Below, one piece after another: positions 25,805 through 35,948 of a DNA stretch of 64,000 nucleotides. The notes below the pieces were generated by a model that saw only the letters and a list, made by a program, of their open reading frames with translations, made no database searches and was not told where the DNA came from. The DNA comes from Limnohabitans sp. JirII-31 (GTDB lineage: Bacteria; Pseudomonadota; Gammaproteobacteria; Burkholderiales; Burkholderiaceae_C). The stretch is taken from contig NZ_NESA01000012.1 of NCBI RefSeq assembly GCF_002778315.1, positions 54,878 to 118,877 of the forward strand. Direction: 5' to 3'. The position numbers and the translations under genes were made by a program. How positions within the stretch are numbered: the stretch's first letter is position 1; each line of letters opens with the position of its first letter.

Positions 25805-26872
25805 TCAAAGCGCAGGATCGCGCAATTCCCAACGAATCGCGTCAATCGCGGCCAAAACTTCAGGTGACAAGGTGGTGCCCCAAGCGTCGAGGTCGGTGTC
25901 GAGTTGCGCCACAGACGTCACACCGATGATGGTGCTGGCCACTTGCCATTTGGTGTAACAAAACGCCAGGGCCATTTGCGCGGGGGTGAGCCCATGCTCA
26001 CGCGCCAAGGCGTTGTAGCGGCGTGCCGCCGCCAGTGCTTCGGCACGGCCCCAGCGTTGTTTGCGCACCGTCTCGTAGGTGCTGATGCGCGCGCCCTGCG
26101 GCGCCTGGGGGCCTTCGGTGCCACTCGCATCGTATTTGCCTGTCAGCAAACCAAAGCCCAGGGGTGAGTAGGCCAGCAAGGACACGTTCAAGCGATGGCA
26201 GGTTTCATCCAGGCCGTTTTCAAAGGTGCGGTTGATCAGGCAATACGGGTTTTGTGTGCTGGCCACACGGGGCAAGCCGTGCTGCTCGGCCAGGCGCACA
26301 AACTCATGCACGCCATACGGGGTTTCGTTGGACACGCCAATGGCACGCACCTTGCCCGCTTTGACCAAACCGGCCAGCGTCTCCAACTGTTCATGGATCG
26401 GCGTGGTGGAGGTTTCTTTGCTGGGGTCGTAATACGCGGTGCCAAACGCCGGCACATGCCGCTCGGGCCAATGGATTTGGTAGAGGTCAATCACATCGGT
26501 TTGCAAGCGACGCAAGCTGGCATGACAGGAATTGACAATGTCTTGCGAGGTCATGCCCGTGCCTTCGCGAATCCAGGGCATGCCACGGGTAGGCCCCGCC
26601 ACCTTGGTGGCCAACACCAGCTTGTCACGGGCCCCGGGCCGTTTGGCCAACCAGTTGCCAAGAATCGTTTCGGTTGCGCCACAGGTCTGCGCTTTGGCGG
26701 GCACGGAATACATCTCGGCCGTGTCTAAAAAATTCACCCCCCGCTCCAACGAGCGATCGAGGATGCTGTGTGCCGTGGTTTCGTTCACCTGCTCGCCAAA
26801 GGTCATGGTGCCCAGGCAAATCGGCGTCACGTGCAACGCACTGGTGCCCAATTGCACGAAAGGAAAACTCAT
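25805..26872 (-). CDS. Aldo/keto reductase (Tas-like)
   Basis: A 355-residue NADPH-dependent oxidoreductase with the AKR catalytic tetrad: Asp and Tyr in FLDTAEMYSVP, Lys in VLATKVAG and His in LYQIHWPERH. The sequence GTGMTSQDIVNSCHASLRRL and the length match E. coli Tas. ATG 26872 has GGGAG just upstream, and the longer frame start at 26911 is rejected. It lies 41 bases after the AMP-binding synthetase gene, all leftward. Physiological substrate unknown. Confidence 0.92.
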   Translation of the reverse strand: MSFPFVQLGTSALHVTPICLGTMTFGEQVNETTAHSILDRSLERGVNFLDTAEMYSVPAKAQTCGATETILGNWLAKRPGARDKLVLATKVAGPTRGMPWIREGTGMTSQDIVNSCHASLRRLQTDVIDLYQIHWPERHVPAFGTAYYDPSKETSTTPIHEQLETLAGLVKAGKVRAIGVSNETPYGVHEFVRLAEQHGLPRVASTQNPYCLINRTFENGLDETCHRLNVSLLAYSPLGFGLLTGKYDASGTEGPQAPQGARISTYETVRKQRWGRAEALAAARRYNALAREHGLTPAQMALAFCYTKWQVASTIIGVTSVAQLDTDLDAWGTTLSPEVLAAIDAIRWELRDPAL

Positions 26873-26913
26873 ACCAACCACTCCCTGAAGCTGCTTGTCA
26901 AAAGCTGCCAAGT

Positions 26914-28686
26914 CTAAAGCTTCGTGCGTGCCTCCTCTTGCAAGCGCAACACGCGGCGTTGCACCTTGCCCGTGGTGGTCATGGGCAACTCGGTCAGGAA
27001 TTCGATCTCTTTGGGGTATTCATACGGCGCCAGCTTGCCACGCACATGCTGCTGCAGCTCAGCCACCAGCCCCTCGCTGCCCTCAAAGCCCGGCGCCAAC
27101 ACCACATAGGCTTTGACCACTGCACCGCGTTCGGCATCGGGCTTGGGGACCACGGCGGCGTTGGCCACCGCCGGGTGTTTGACCAAACAGTTCTCGATCT
27201 CGCTGGGACCAATGCGGTAACCCGCGGCCTTGAACACATCGTCGGCGCGCCCTTGGTACCACAGGTAACCGTCGGCATCACGCACCGCCACATCCCCTGT
27301 GCGGCACCAGTCACCGGTGAACTTGGCCGCCGTGGCTGGCGGGTTTTTCCAATAGCCCAAAAAGAAAATCGGATCGGGGTCGCCCTGCACATCCAAGCGG
27401 TTCACCGCCACATCGCCAGGCACCCCCACGGCGCACTCACGGCCCTCGTCATCGATCACCGCCACACGGTGGCCAGGGTAGCCGCGCCCCATGCTGCCCG
27501 GTTTGGCAGGCCAGCCGCCCGGCATGGCACAGTTGCCCACGATGTAGTTGATCTCGGTCTGCCCAAACATCTCGTTCACTGTCACGCCCAAGTGGTCTTG
27601 GCAATAGGCAAACACCGCATCCCCCACCGCTTCGCCCGCGCTCATGATGGCCAGCAGTTGGAGGTCAAAGGTGTCACGCGGGGTGGGATAGGCCTTCATC
27701 ATGGCCTTGAGCGCGGTCGGAAACAAAAAGGTGTGGGTCACACGGTGCTGCTGCATCAGCGTGAAGGCCAGCTCAGGGCTGAAGCGACCGTTGAACGCCA
27801 CGATGGGTCGGCCAAAGTACAGCGTGGGCAGCAAGGCATCCATCAAGCCACCGGTCCAGGCCCAATCGGCGGGGGACCAAAACACGGTCGGCACCAAAGG
27901 CTCAGGCGGCATATCAGCGGCGGCACCCGCCGCCTTAACCGCCACCGGCCCTTGTCCCACCAGGCCCTCAGCCGATGTGGTCGCAAAACCAAACCAGTTT
28001 TGGCTGCACACAAAGCCCGTCAAGTTGCCCATCAGGGCCCCGTGGGGAATCAAGGCCCCTTTGGGTGGCCCGGTGGTGCCACTGGTGTAAATCAACACCG
28101 CCGCTTCGTCGGCCTTCGTCTGCACCGCCGTGAAGCGACGCTTTTGCGCGCCGATGGCACTGGCATAGTCCACATCGCAGCGCGGTGCAGCGCCATCCAG
28201 ACCCACCACACAGCGCAAAGCTGGGCACTGCGCGCGCGCAGCCAGCACGTGATCCACAGTGGCCTCATCGACCAAAGCCAGTACCGCCTCACTGTCTTGC
28301 AACCGATAAGCCAGCGCCTCTGGCCCAAACAACATCGACAAGGGCATGGCCACCGCCCCCAGCTGCAACACCGCCATGTAAGCCACCGCTGTTTCAAAAC
28401 GCTGCGGTAACACTATCGCCACCCGGTCCCCACGCTGCACCCCCTGGTTGACCAGCACATGGCTCAAGGCGTCAGCGGCCGCACACAGTTCGGCGTAGCT
28501 GTGGCTGCGGATCTGGCCATCCAAGTGGTGGGTGATCACCGCGATGCGCGCAGCCGCATCGGGCTGCGCGCCCCAGCGGCGGCTGCACACCTCGGCCATG
28601 TTGAAGTGGGTGGGCACAGCCCAGCGAAAGCCTTGGTGCATCGCCGCGTAAAAATCAGGTGTCTGAGAGGCTGAGCGCTGGGTCAT
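26914..28686 (-). CDS. AMP-binding acyl-CoA synthetase
   Basis: A 590-residue adenylate-forming enzyme that activates a carboxylic acid to its CoA thioester. The P-loop YTSGTTGPPKGALIPHG, the NEMFGQTEINYIVGN switch motif, GYWKNPPATAAKFTGDWCRTGD and the C-terminal lysine segment TTTGKVQRRVLR are all in place. The N-terminal MAEVCSRRWGAQPDAAARIA resembles medium-chain or acetyl-CoA-like synthetases. Its ATG overlaps the 5' region of the divergent hydrolase gene. The acid substrate is unknown. Confidence 0.92.
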   Translation of the reverse strand: MTQRSASQTPDFYAAMHQGFRWAVPTHFNMAEVCSRRWGAQPDAAARIAVITHHLDGQIRSHSYAELCAAADALSHVLVNQGVQRGDRVAIVLPQRFETAVAYMAVLQLGAVAMPLSMLFGPEALAYRLQDSEAVLALVDEATVDHVLAARAQCPALRCVVGLDGAAPRCDVDYASAIGAQKRRFTAVQTKADEAAVLIYTSGTTGPPKGALIPHGALMGNLTGFVCSQNWFGFATTSAEGLVGQGPVAVKAAGAAADMPPEPLVPTVFWSPADWAWTGGLMDALLPTLYFGRPIVAFNGRFSPELAFTLMQQHRVTHTFLFPTALKAMMKAYPTPRDTFDLQLLAIMSAGEAVGDAVFAYCQDHLGVTVNEMFGQTEINYIVGNCAMPGGWPAKPGSMGRGYPGHRVAVIDDEGRECAVGVPGDVAVNRLDVQGDPDPIFFLGYWKNPPATAAKFTGDWCRTGDVAVRDADGYLWYQGRADDVFKAAGYRIGPSEIENCLVKHPAVANAAVVPKPDAERGAVVKAYVVLAPGFEGSEGLVAELQQHVRGKLAPYEYPKEIEFLTELPMTTTGKVQRRVLRLQEEARTKL

Positions 28687-28699
28687 GGGCGGTGTCCTT

Positions 28700-29620
28700 A
28701 TGATTGAAAAAATGTACCCAATCCAAAAAGTTTCTCGCAGCGAGTTTGTACCGATACGACAGCTGCGCTACCACGTGCGCCAATGGGGCACGCCTTCGCC
28801 TGACACGCCGCCACTGGTGCTGGTGCACGGTTGGATGGACGTGGCCGCCTCGTTTCAGTTTGTGGTCGACGCTTTGCAACACGACCACTGGGTGATTGCG
28901 CCTGACTGGCGCGGCTTTGGCCTGACCGAAACCCCTGCCACCGACAACTTTTGGTTCCCCGACTACTTGGCCGATCTGGACTTCTTGCTCGACCACTACG
29001 TCGGTGACCAGCCCGTGCATCTGGTAGGCCACAGCATGGGCGGACACATCGCCACCTTGTACGCGGGCGTGCGCCCCGAGCGCGTACGCCGCCTCATCAA
29101 CCTGGAGGGCTTTGGCATGCCAGCCTCGCGCTCGGCGCAGGCACCCGGGCGCTATGCCAAATGGATCGACGAACTCAAAAGCCTGCAACGCGGTGAGATG
29201 GACCTCAAGCCCTACGACAGCCTGGAGGCTGTGGCGCAACGCCTGATCAAAACCAATCCACGCCTAGGCACCGACAAAGCCCATTGGTTGGCCCAACACT
29301 GGGCCTGCGCCAATGCACAGGGCGAATGGCGCATCCTGGGCCATGCAGGCCACAAAGTGGTCAACGCCCAATTGTTTCGCGTCGACGAGGTACAAGCCAT
29401 TTACCAACGCATCAGCGCTCCCACGCTGTGCGTGGTGGCCAGCAGCGACAGCCTGGGCCAGTGGTGGAAAGGCAAGTACACCTTGGACGAGTTCAAACAA
29501 CGCATCGCCGTGGTGGCACAACTGCGCCATGCCGTCGTAGAAGACGCAGGACATATGCTGCACCATGACCAGCCGCAACAATTGGCACAATTGATCGAAG
29601 ACTTTCTTGCCCAAGCGTGA
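28700..29620 (+). CDS. Alpha/beta hydrolase
   Basis: A 306-residue serine hydrolase of the haloalkane-dehalogenase/epoxide-hydrolase-like fold. The oxyanion strand is LVLVHGWMDVAASFQFVV, the nucleophile elbow LVGHSMGGHIATLYAG and the terminal His lies in EDAGHMLHHDQPQQ. No signal peptide. Start choice is uncertain among ATG 28685, 28700 and 28712; 28700 is chosen as it avoids overlap with the divergent acyl-CoA synthetase start. It may belong to the same envelope-gene group as the following lipoprotein, 19 bases downstream. Confidence 0.85.
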   Translation: MIEKMYPIQKVSRSEFVPIRQLRYHVRQWGTPSPDTPPLVLVHGWMDVAASFQFVVDALQHDHWVIAPDWRGFGLTETPATDNFWFPDYLADLDFLLDHYVGDQPVHLVGHSMGGHIATLYAGVRPERVRRLINLEGFGMPASRSAQAPGRYAKWIDELKSLQRGEMDLKPYDSLEAVAQRLIKTNPRLGTDKAHWLAQHWACANAQGEWRILGHAGHKVVNAQLFRVDEVQAIYQRISAPTLCVVASSDSLGQWWKGKYTLDEFKQRIAVVAQLRHAVVEDAGHMLHHDQPQQLAQLIEDFLAQA

Positions 29621-29639
29621 CGCACACGGAAAGCAATAC

Positions 29640-30209
29640 ATGACACGACGCGTGATCGGCCTCCTTGCCACTGCCTCAGCGCTGCTGCTCGTCGGGTGCG
29701 CTGGTTTGCTGCCGCGTGCGCGCACCGAGTCACCCACGTTTCAAAGCTTTCAAGACGCACGTGACGCCGTTGAGTCACTGGTGCCCATGCAAAGCACCAC
29801 CGACACTTTGGTGCGACTCAAAATTGACCCGGCCCAACAACCCAACACGGTCATCCTGTCCTATCCCGACATTGTTCGACGGGTGGTCAACGGCAGCGTG
29901 CTCACCAAAGCCGACTTGGGGCCAGGCATTTTGATGTGCATCGAAGCACGGGATACCTGCCACGGGTGGGAAATCAACGTGTCCAAAGTCAACAAGGTGA
30001 GAACCGGCAACTTTTTTGCCGACTTCGTCAACTTCAAGCGACGCTCCGAAACCACCGGTTGGCGCTTCAACGCGCTGATCTTGCTGGTCGACGATGTGGT
30101 GGTGTACCGCTCGTGGGGTGGCCAGCCCGAAATCAATGAAGTCGACGTCCAAAACAACCCCCTGGGCCCCTTGCAAGAAATTGGCCCGGCGGTTTTGGCA
30201 CCCAAATAG
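29640..30209 (+). CDS. Putative lipoprotein
   Basis: A 189-residue protein with leader MTRRVIGLLATASALLLVGC and lipobox LVGC (Cys20). The mature part is mixed alpha/beta with a pair of cysteines (MCIEARDTCHGW) likely to form a disulfide. I do not recognise a named family. ATG 29640 follows GGAAAG. It is one base from the next gene, so both are co-transcribed. Confidence 0.7.
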   Translation: MTRRVIGLLATASALLLVGCAGLLPRARTESPTFQSFQDARDAVESLVPMQSTTDTLVRLKIDPAQQPNTVILSYPDIVRRVVNGSVLTKADLGPGILMCIEARDTCHGWEINVSKVNKVRTGNFFADFVNFKRRSETTGWRFNALILLVDDVVVYRSWGGQPEINEVDVQNNPLGPLQEIGPAVLAPK

Positions 30210-30210
30210 A

Positions 30211-30804
30211 ATGCGTACTTTGAAGTTCACAGCCATGCTGCGCATCCCCACCCAAGGTCTGGCCAAATGCCTGCTCATCGGCACGCTGTGCATCACTGCG
30301 CTGTTTGACATGGCCCGGGCCGAAGGCTCAGAGCAGACCTGGCACAACTGGAACCCCTGCACGCAGGCGCTGGCACAAGACAACGCGGCTGAACCCGACC
30401 CTGACCAGCAATGGGAACTTGTTCTCTCGCCCTACACCTACCACTGGAACTACAGCGCCGAACACCGTCCGGTCATCCTGGGTGCCTTGGAGCGGCATGT
30501 GGCAGGCGAGCGTTTTTGCGGTCTGGCCCTGTTTCGCAACTCTTTTGGCAAAGCCGCCACGTATGTCTACGTTGGCAAGCAGTGGTCAGGCATATGGGGC
30601 CAGCCCAAACTCACCGCCAAAGTCTCGGCGGGCCTGATTTACGGCTACCGCAACGAGTACCAAGACAAGATCCCTTTCAACAACTACGGCGTAGCACCCG
30701 CCATCATTCCGTCGCTCAGCTATGCCTTCACGCCCCACGATTCGGGCCAACTGATGTTGCTGGGCACAGCAGGGGTTTTGTTCGCCTACAGCCACCGCTT
30801 CTGA
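30211..30804 (+). CDS. Putative outer-membrane beta-barrel protein
   Basis: A 197-residue exported protein with a signal peptide ending near DMARA and then alternating hydrophobic/aromatic strands: ELVLSPYTYHWNYS, KAATYVYVGKQWSGIWGQPKL, KVSAGLIYGYRNEYQDKIPFNNYGV and a final aromatic residue (SHRF), as expected for an outer-membrane barrel. I cannot assign a family with confidence; a lipid-modifying barrel such as PagP is one guess. It overlaps the preceding gene region by one base gap and may act with the lipoprotein. Confidence 0.65.
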   Translation: MRTLKFTAMLRIPTQGLAKCLLIGTLCITALFDMARAEGSEQTWHNWNPCTQALAQDNAAEPDPDQQWELVLSPYTYHWNYSAEHRPVILGALERHVAGERFCGLALFRNSFGKAATYVYVGKQWSGIWGQPKLTAKVSAGLIYGYRNEYQDKIPFNNYGVAPAIIPSLSYAFTPHDSGQLMLLGTAGVLFAYSHRF

Positions 30805-30850
30805 ACGTGAGAAAATCTCGGGTTTCCCAGACACTTAAAGAAGACCCATC

Positions 30851-31955
30851 ATGGAAGCAGAACGCATCAACCTCATTGGCACCACCCTCGCAGACCTGAG
30901 CGTGCGCACGGTTGATTTACGGAGGTATCTTTGACTTCGATGCCAAGTCAGAGCGCCTGAGGACCGTCAACGCCTCCCTAGAAGACCCTTCGGTCTGGAA
31001 CGATCCCAAAAAAGCCCAAGAACTGGGCCGTGAAAAAAAATCCCTCGACGACGTGGTCGTGACTTTGTCACGCCTGACGCAAGAGCTGTCCGACAACACC
31101 GAGTTGTTTGACATGAGCAAAGCCGACGGCGACGAAGACGGCTTGCTCACCATCGAAGCCGAAACCAAAGGTCTGGTCGCCGACATCGAGAAACTCGAAT
31201 TTCGCCGCATGTTCAGCAACGAGGCTGACCCCTGCAACGCCTTCTTGGACATCCAAGCCGGCGCCGGTGGCACCGAGGCTTGCGACTGGGCCAGCATGCT
31301 GCTGCGCCAGTACCTCAAATACGCCGAGCGCAAAGGCTTCAAAGCCACCGTCGAAGACGAGTCTGCGGGTGACGTGGCCGGCATCAAAGGCGCCACCATC
31401 AAGATCGAAGGCGACTACGCCTTTGGTTTGCTGCGCACCGAAACCGGTGTGCACCGCTTGGTGCGCAAGTCGCCCTTTGACTCATCAGGCGGTCGCCACA
31501 CCAGCTTTGCCAGTGTGTTTGTCTACCCCGAGATCGATGACTCGATCGAGATCGACATCAACCCGTCTGACGTGCGCACCGACACCTTCCGCGCCAGCGG
31601 TGCGGGCGGCCAGCACATCAACAAAACCGACTCGGCTGTGCGTTTGACGCACATCCCCACCGGCATCGTGGTGCAGTGCCAAGACGGTCGTAGCCAGCAC
31701 AGCAACAAAGACGTGGCGTGGAAACGCCTGCGTTCGCGTTTGTATGACTTTGAAATGCGCAAGCGCCAAGAAGCCCAGCAAAAGCTCGAAGACACCAAGA
31801 CTGACGTGGGTTGGGGTCATCAAATTCGCAGCTACGTGCTCGACCAAAGCCGCATCAAAGACTTGCGCACCAACGTTGAAATCTCCAACACCCAAAAAGT
31901 GCTGGACGGCGACCTCGATGCGTTCATCGAAGCCTCTCTCAAACAAGGTGTGTAA
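30851..31955 (+). CDS. prfB: Peptide chain release factor 2, with programmed +1 frameshift
   Basis: RF2 recognises UGA and UAA and triggers hydrolysis of peptidyl-tRNA. The reading opens at ATG 30851 ([20 protein letters not shown]), reaches an in-frame TGA at 30932-30934 and continues in the +1 frame from GAC at 30933, giving 367 residues in all. The slip site is CTT TGA C preceded by an SD-like GGAGG, the well-known autoregulatory frameshift of this gene. The codon-recognition motif SPF (in [13 protein letters not shown]) and the catalytic GGQ ([15 protein letters not shown]) are present. A naive reading would call it truncated or start it at 30912. Confidence 0.97.
30921..30935 (+). other. 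Programmed +1 ribosomal frameshift site in prfB
   Basis: GGAGGTATCTTTGAC: an internal SD-like GGAGG (30921-30925) lies just before CTT (30929-30931) and TGA (30932-30934). Slow reading of UGA when RF2 is low lets the ribosome slip from CUU to UUU and continue in the +1 frame. The arrangement matches the conserved bacterial prfB autoregulation element. Confidence 0.95.
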
Positions 31956-31989
31956 ACACACCGTTTTGCGCCTACCTTAGGAAAACACC

Positions 31990-34728
31990 ATGCTTCGTGA
32001 AGGCTCTGCCACCTTGACCCAACGCGCCGACTACAGCGCGCCTGCGTTTTGGATCGACACCGTTGACTTGACCTTTGACCTCGACCCCGTCAAAACCCGT
32101 GTGCTCAACAAAATGACCTTGCGTCGCAACCCCGACGTAGCGGCCCAGCCCCTGCGCCTGGACGGCCAAGAGCTCAACCTCGCGCGCGTGCTGGTCAACG
32201 GCCAAGGCACCTCGTTCAAGATGGACGGCAACCAATTGGTGCTGGAAAACCTGCCCGAAGGCACCGACGCTTTCGCGCTGGAAATCTTCACCACCTGCAA
32301 TCCCAGCAAGAACACCCAGTTGTCGGGCTTGTACGTCAGCAACGAATCGTTCTTCACCCAGTGTGAGGCCGAGGGCTTTCGTCGCATCACCTACTTTCTG
32401 GACCGCCCCGATGTGATGTCGAGCTACAGCGTGACCCTGCGCGCCGACAAAAAGGCCTATCCCGTCTTGCTCAGCAACGGCAACCTGGTGGCACACGGTG
32501 ACCTGGAAGACGGCCGTCACTTTGCACAGTGGATCGACCCGCACAAAAAACCCTGCTACCTATTTGCCTTGGTGGCCGGTCAGTTGGTGTGCCGCGAGCA
32601 ACGCGTCACGGCACGTTCGGGCAAAGAACACCTGTTGCAGGTGTATGTGCGCTCGGGCGACTTGGACAAAACCGAACACGCCATGAACTCCTTGCGTGCC
32701 AGCATCGCGTGGGACGAAGCACGCTTTGGACTGAGCCTGGACTTGGAGCGCTTCATGATCGTTGCCACCAGCGACTTCAACATGGGCGCCATGGAAAACA
32801 AAGGCCTCAACATCTTCAACACCAAGTTCGTGTTGGCCAATTCGGCTACCGCCACCGACACCGACTACGCCAACATCGAGAGCGTGGTGGGCCACGAATA
32901 CTTCCACAACTGGACTGGCAACCGCATCACCTGCCGCGACTGGTTTCAGCTCTCGCTCAAAGAAGGCCTCACGGTGTTCCGCGACCAAGAGTTCAGCCAA
33001 GACTTGGCCAGTCATGCACTGGCGGGCGACGAGGCAGCCGCCAACTCGGCGCGCGCCGTCAAACGCATCGAAGACGTGCGTTTGCTGCGCACCGTGCAAT
33101 TTGCCGAAGACGCCGGCCCCATGGCCCACCCGGTGCGTCCCGACAGCTATGTCGAGATCAACAATTTCTACACGGTCACGATTTATGAAAAGGGCGCCGA
33201 GGTGGTGCGCATGATGCAAACCTTGGTGGCGCCCGCCCTCACCGCCAGCGGCACCGTGGGTGGCTTGACACACACCGGGCGCGAAGGCTTTGCCAAAGGC
33301 ATGGCCTTGTACTTTGAGCGCCACGATGGCCAAGCCGTCACCTGCGACGACTTTGCCCAAGCCATCGCCGACGCTAACCCCGGCACCGCCTTGGCCCTGC
33401 ATTTGCCACAGTTCAAGCGCTGGTATGCCCAAGCTGGCACACCACGCGTGCAGGCGGTAGGCACGTATGACGCGGCCACCCACCGCTACACCCTCACACT
33501 GAGCCAACGCTGTGCGGCCAGCCCCGGCCAAGACCACAAAGAACCCTTCGTCATTCCCGTGCAAATGGGCTTGCTCGACCACACGGGTCGCGAGGTGCTC
33601 CCGAGCCAGTTGCTGGTGCTCACCGAGGCCACGCAAAGCTTTGAGTTCCATGACCTGCCGATCGCCGATGGCCAAGCGCCCGTGCCCTCACTGCTGCGTG
33701 GATTCAGTGCGCCGGTGGTGCTGGAGATGGACTTCAGCGCCGACCAACTGCTGATCTTGCTGGCCCACGACAGCGACCCCTTCAACCAATGGGAAGCCGC
33801 ACAACGCCTCTACCTGCAAGCCGCTTTGGCGGCTGTGCAAGCGGATGGCGACCCCACCCAGGTGCTCGACACAGCTTTGCTCGAAGCCCTGCGCACGGTC
33901 TTGCGCCATCCCAACTTGGATGCCGCGTTCAAAGAACTCGTGCTCACCCTGCCTGCCGAAACCTACATCGCCGAACAGCTCGATGTGGTGGACCCACAGC
34001 GCATCCACACGGTACGCGAAGCCATGCGCGCACAACTCGCGCAAGCCCTGCATGACGACTGGGCCTGGGCCTTTGAGTCACACCGCGAAAACGGCAGCTA
34101 CCAACCCGACCCGGTCTCCAGCGGACGTCGTGCACTGAGCGGCTTGGCGCTGCACATGCTGTGCCTGGATGCGCGCAGCAGTGGCGACATCACGTGGCCT
34201 GAGCGCACCTTGCAGTGCTTTGACAACGCGCACAACATGACCGACCGCTTCAACGCCTTGAGCGCTCTGGTGGCATCCGGACACGCTTTGGCCACGCCTG
34301 CGTTGCAACGCTTCTACAGCCTGTTCTCGCGCGAAGCATTGGTGATGGACAAATGGTTTGCCTTGCAAGCCGGTGCACCTGACCGTGGCGGCAATGTGCT
34401 GCCCGTGGTGCGTCAACTCATGCAGCACCCCGACTTCACACTCAAAAACCCCAACCGCGCACGCAGCCTGATCTTCAGCTACTGCAGCGCCAACCCAGGG
34501 GCTTTCCACCGCAGCGATGCAGCGGGTTATGTGTTCTGGAGCGAGCGCGTGCTCGAACTCGACGCCATCAACCCCCAAGTCGCTGCCCGCCTGGCCCGCG
34601 CCTTGGACCGTTGGAGCAAATTGGCCGAGCCCTACCGCAGCGCCGCCCATGTGGCCCTCACCCGCATTGCCGCCAAGTCTGACTTGAGCAACGACGTGCG
34701 CGAAGTCATCTCGCGTGCCCTCAGTTAA
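31990..34728 (+). CDS. pepN: Aminopeptidase N
   Basis: A 912-residue M1 zinc metallopeptidase that removes N-terminal residues from peptides in the cytoplasm. The exopeptidase motif [12 protein letters not shown] and the zinc site HEYFHNW, followed by the second zinc glutamate in [13 protein letters not shown], are intact. The C-terminal helical domain includes [12 protein letters not shown] and a final [16 protein letters not shown]. It begins 34 bases after prfB and may share its transcript. Size is normal for the gammaproteobacterial-type PepN. Confidence 0.96.
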   Translation: MLREGSATLTQRADYSAPAFWIDTVDLTFDLDPVKTRVLNKMTLRRNPDVAAQPLRLDGQELNLARVLVNGQGTSFKMDGNQLVLENLPEGTDAFALEIFTTCNPSKNTQLSGLYVSNESFFTQCEAEGFRRITYFLDRPDVMSSYSVTLRADKKAYPVLLSNGNLVAHGDLEDGRHFAQWIDPHKKPCYLFALVAGQLVCREQRVTARSGKEHLLQVYVRSGDLDKTEHAMNSLRASIAWDEARFGLSLDLERFMIVATSDFNMGAMENKGLNIFNTKFVLANSATATDTDYANIESVVGHEYFHNWTGNRITCRDWFQLSLKEGLTVFRDQEFSQDLASHALAGDEAAANSARAVKRIEDVRLLRTVQFAEDAGPMAHPVRPDSYVEINNFYTVTIYEKGAEVVRMMQTLVAPALTASGTVGGLTHTGREGFAKGMALYFERHDGQAVTCDDFAQAIADANPGTALALHLPQFKRWYAQAGTPRVQAVGTYDAATHRYTLTLSQRCAASPGQDHKEPFVIPVQMGLLDHTGREVLPSQLLVLTEATQSFEFHDLPIADGQAPVPSLLRGFSAPVVLEMDFSADQLLILLAHDSDPFNQWEAAQRLYLQAALAAVQADGDPTQVLDTALLEALRTVLRHPNLDAAFKELVLTLPAETYIAEQLDVVDPQRIHTVREAMRAQLAQALHDDWAWAFESHRENGSYQPDPVSSGRRALSGLALHMLCLDARSSGDITWPERTLQCFDNAHNMTDRFNALSALVASGHALATPALQRFYSLFSREALVMDKWFALQAGAPDRGGNVLPVVRQLMQHPDFTLKNPNRARSLIFSYCSANPGAFHRSDAAGYVFWSERVLELDAINPQVAARLARALDRWSKLAEPYRSAAHVALTRIAAKSDLSNDVREVISRALS

Positions 34729-34754
34729 TTCAACCCTCATCACAGAGAAACACC

Positions 34755-35756
34755 ATGAGCATTTCACTCACCCGCTATCTGGTCGAACAGCAACGTGCCA
34801 AAGGCCATATTCCTTCTGAGTTGCGTTTGCTGCTCGAAGTGGTGGCTCGCGCCTGCAAAGGCATCAGCCAAGCCGTCAACAAAGGCGCACTGGGCGATGT
34901 GCTGGGTACCGCTGGCAGCGAGAACGTGCAAGGCGAGGTGCAGAAAAAACTCGACATCATCGCCAACGATGTGCTGATTGAAGCCAACGAATGGGGCGGC
35001 CACCTGGCAGCAATGGCTTCAGAAGAAATGGACACCATCCACGTGGTGCCCAACCGCTACCCCCAGGGTGAATACCTGCTGATGTTTGACCCGCTCGACG
35101 GCTCCAGCAACATCGACGTCAACGTGAGCATTGGCACCATCTTCAGCGTGCTGAAAAAAACCGATACCAGCAAAGGCGTGAGCGAAGACGACTTCCTGCA
35201 ACCCGGCACAGCCCAAGTGGCAGCAGGTTATTGCGTGTATGGCCCGCAAACCACCCTGGTGCTCACCGTGGGCGATGGCGTGGCCATGTTCACCCTCGAC
35301 CGCGAGCAAGGCTCGTTTGTGTTGACCCAAGAAGATGTGCGCATTCCGGCCGACACCAAAGAGTTCGCCATCAACATGAGCAATATGCGTCACTGGGACG
35401 AGCCCGTGAAGCGCTATATCGACGAGTGCTTGCAAGGCGAAGAAGGCCCACGTGGCAAGAACTTCAACATGCGCTGGATCGCCTCCATGGTGGCCGATGT
35501 GCACCGCATCATGACGCGTGGCGGTGTCTTCATGTACCCCTGGGACAAGCGCGAACCCAACAAACCCGGCAAGTTGCGTCTGATGTACGAGGCCAACCCC
35601 ATGAGCTGGTTGATCGAACAAGCCGGAGGTGCGGCCACCAATGGGCGTCAACGCATTTTGGAGATTCAGCCCACGCAACTGCACGAACGTGTCAGCGTGG
35701 TGCTGGGCTCTAAACATGAGGTCGACCGCATCACCAGCTACCACCTCAAAGGCTGA
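34755..35756 (+). CDS. fbp: Fructose-1,6-bisphosphatase, class 1
   Basis: A 333-residue cytosolic enzyme of gluconeogenesis or the Calvin cycle that removes the 1-phosphate from fructose 1,6-bisphosphate. The metal-binding [19 protein letters not shown] is exact, and [22 protein letters not shown] is the substrate-site signature. ATG 34755. It follows pepN by 26 bases and is followed by tRNA-Thr. Confidence 0.96.
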   Translation: MSISLTRYLVEQQRAKGHIPSELRLLLEVVARACKGISQAVNKGALGDVLGTAGSENVQGEVQKKLDIIANDVLIEANEWGGHLAAMASEEMDTIHVVPNRYPQGEYLLMFDPLDGSSNIDVNVSIGTIFSVLKKTDTSKGVSEDDFLQPGTAQVAAGYCVYGPQTTLVLTVGDGVAMFTLDREQGSFVLTQEDVRIPADTKEFAINMSNMRHWDEPVKRYIDECLQGEEGPRGKNFNMRWIASMVADVHRIMTRGGVFMYPWDKREPNKPGKLRLMYEANPMSWLIEQAGGAATNGRQRILEIQPTQLHERVSVVLGSKHEVDRITSYHLKG

Positions 35757-35775
35757 GCCACACACACAGCCTGGC

Positions 35776-35781
35776 TATAAT
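35776..35781 (+). promoter_or_regulatory. Consensus -10 box of the tRNA-Thr promoter
   Basis: A perfect TATAAT ends 12 bases before the tRNA-Thr gene. No good -35 hexamer is visible 16-18 bases upstream, within the fbp stop-codon region. Confidence 0.6.
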
Positions 35782-35793
35782 CTTGGCTCGGTT

Positions 35794-35869
35794 GCCGGTG
35801 TAGCTCAGTCGGTAGAGCAGCTCATTCGTAATGAGAAGGTCGGGTGTTCGATTCATCTCTCCGGCACCA
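35794..35869 (+). tRNA. tRNA-Thr (anticodon CGT)
   Basis: A 76-base cloverleaf with D-stem GCTC/GAGC, anticodon loop TTCGTAA with anticodon CGT (35827-35829), T-loop TTCGATT and encoded CCA end. It reads ACG codons. The acceptor arms GCCGGTG and CTCCGGC give a T-T mismatch at pair 6-67, and the T-stem has two G-T pairs, both unusual but compatible with a working tRNA. Confidence 0.95.
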
Positions 35870-35882
35870 CACATCACACAAG

Positions 35883-35910
35883 AAGCCCCGTTCACAAGAC
35901 GGGGCTTTTT
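35883..35910 (+). terminator. Rho-independent terminator after tRNA-Thr
   Basis: A perfect 8-bp stem AAGCCCCG (35883-35890) and CGGGGCTT (35900-35907) with a 9-base loop and a T-run of five, 14 bases after the tRNA. Confidence 0.9.
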
Positions 35911-35948
35911 CTTGTCTGCAACACCCCTCCCACTTGAAACATCACGGC

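Noticed and set aside
26674..28410. A 578-residue plus-strand frame over the acyl-CoA synthetase
   Set aside because: The minus-strand AMP-binding enzyme carries the P-loop and other motifs; the plus frame has none.
30912..31955. prfB as a gene starting at 30912, or a frameshifted pseudogene
   Set aside because: The upstream frame and CTTTGAC slip site match the known programmed frameshift, so the gene is intact.
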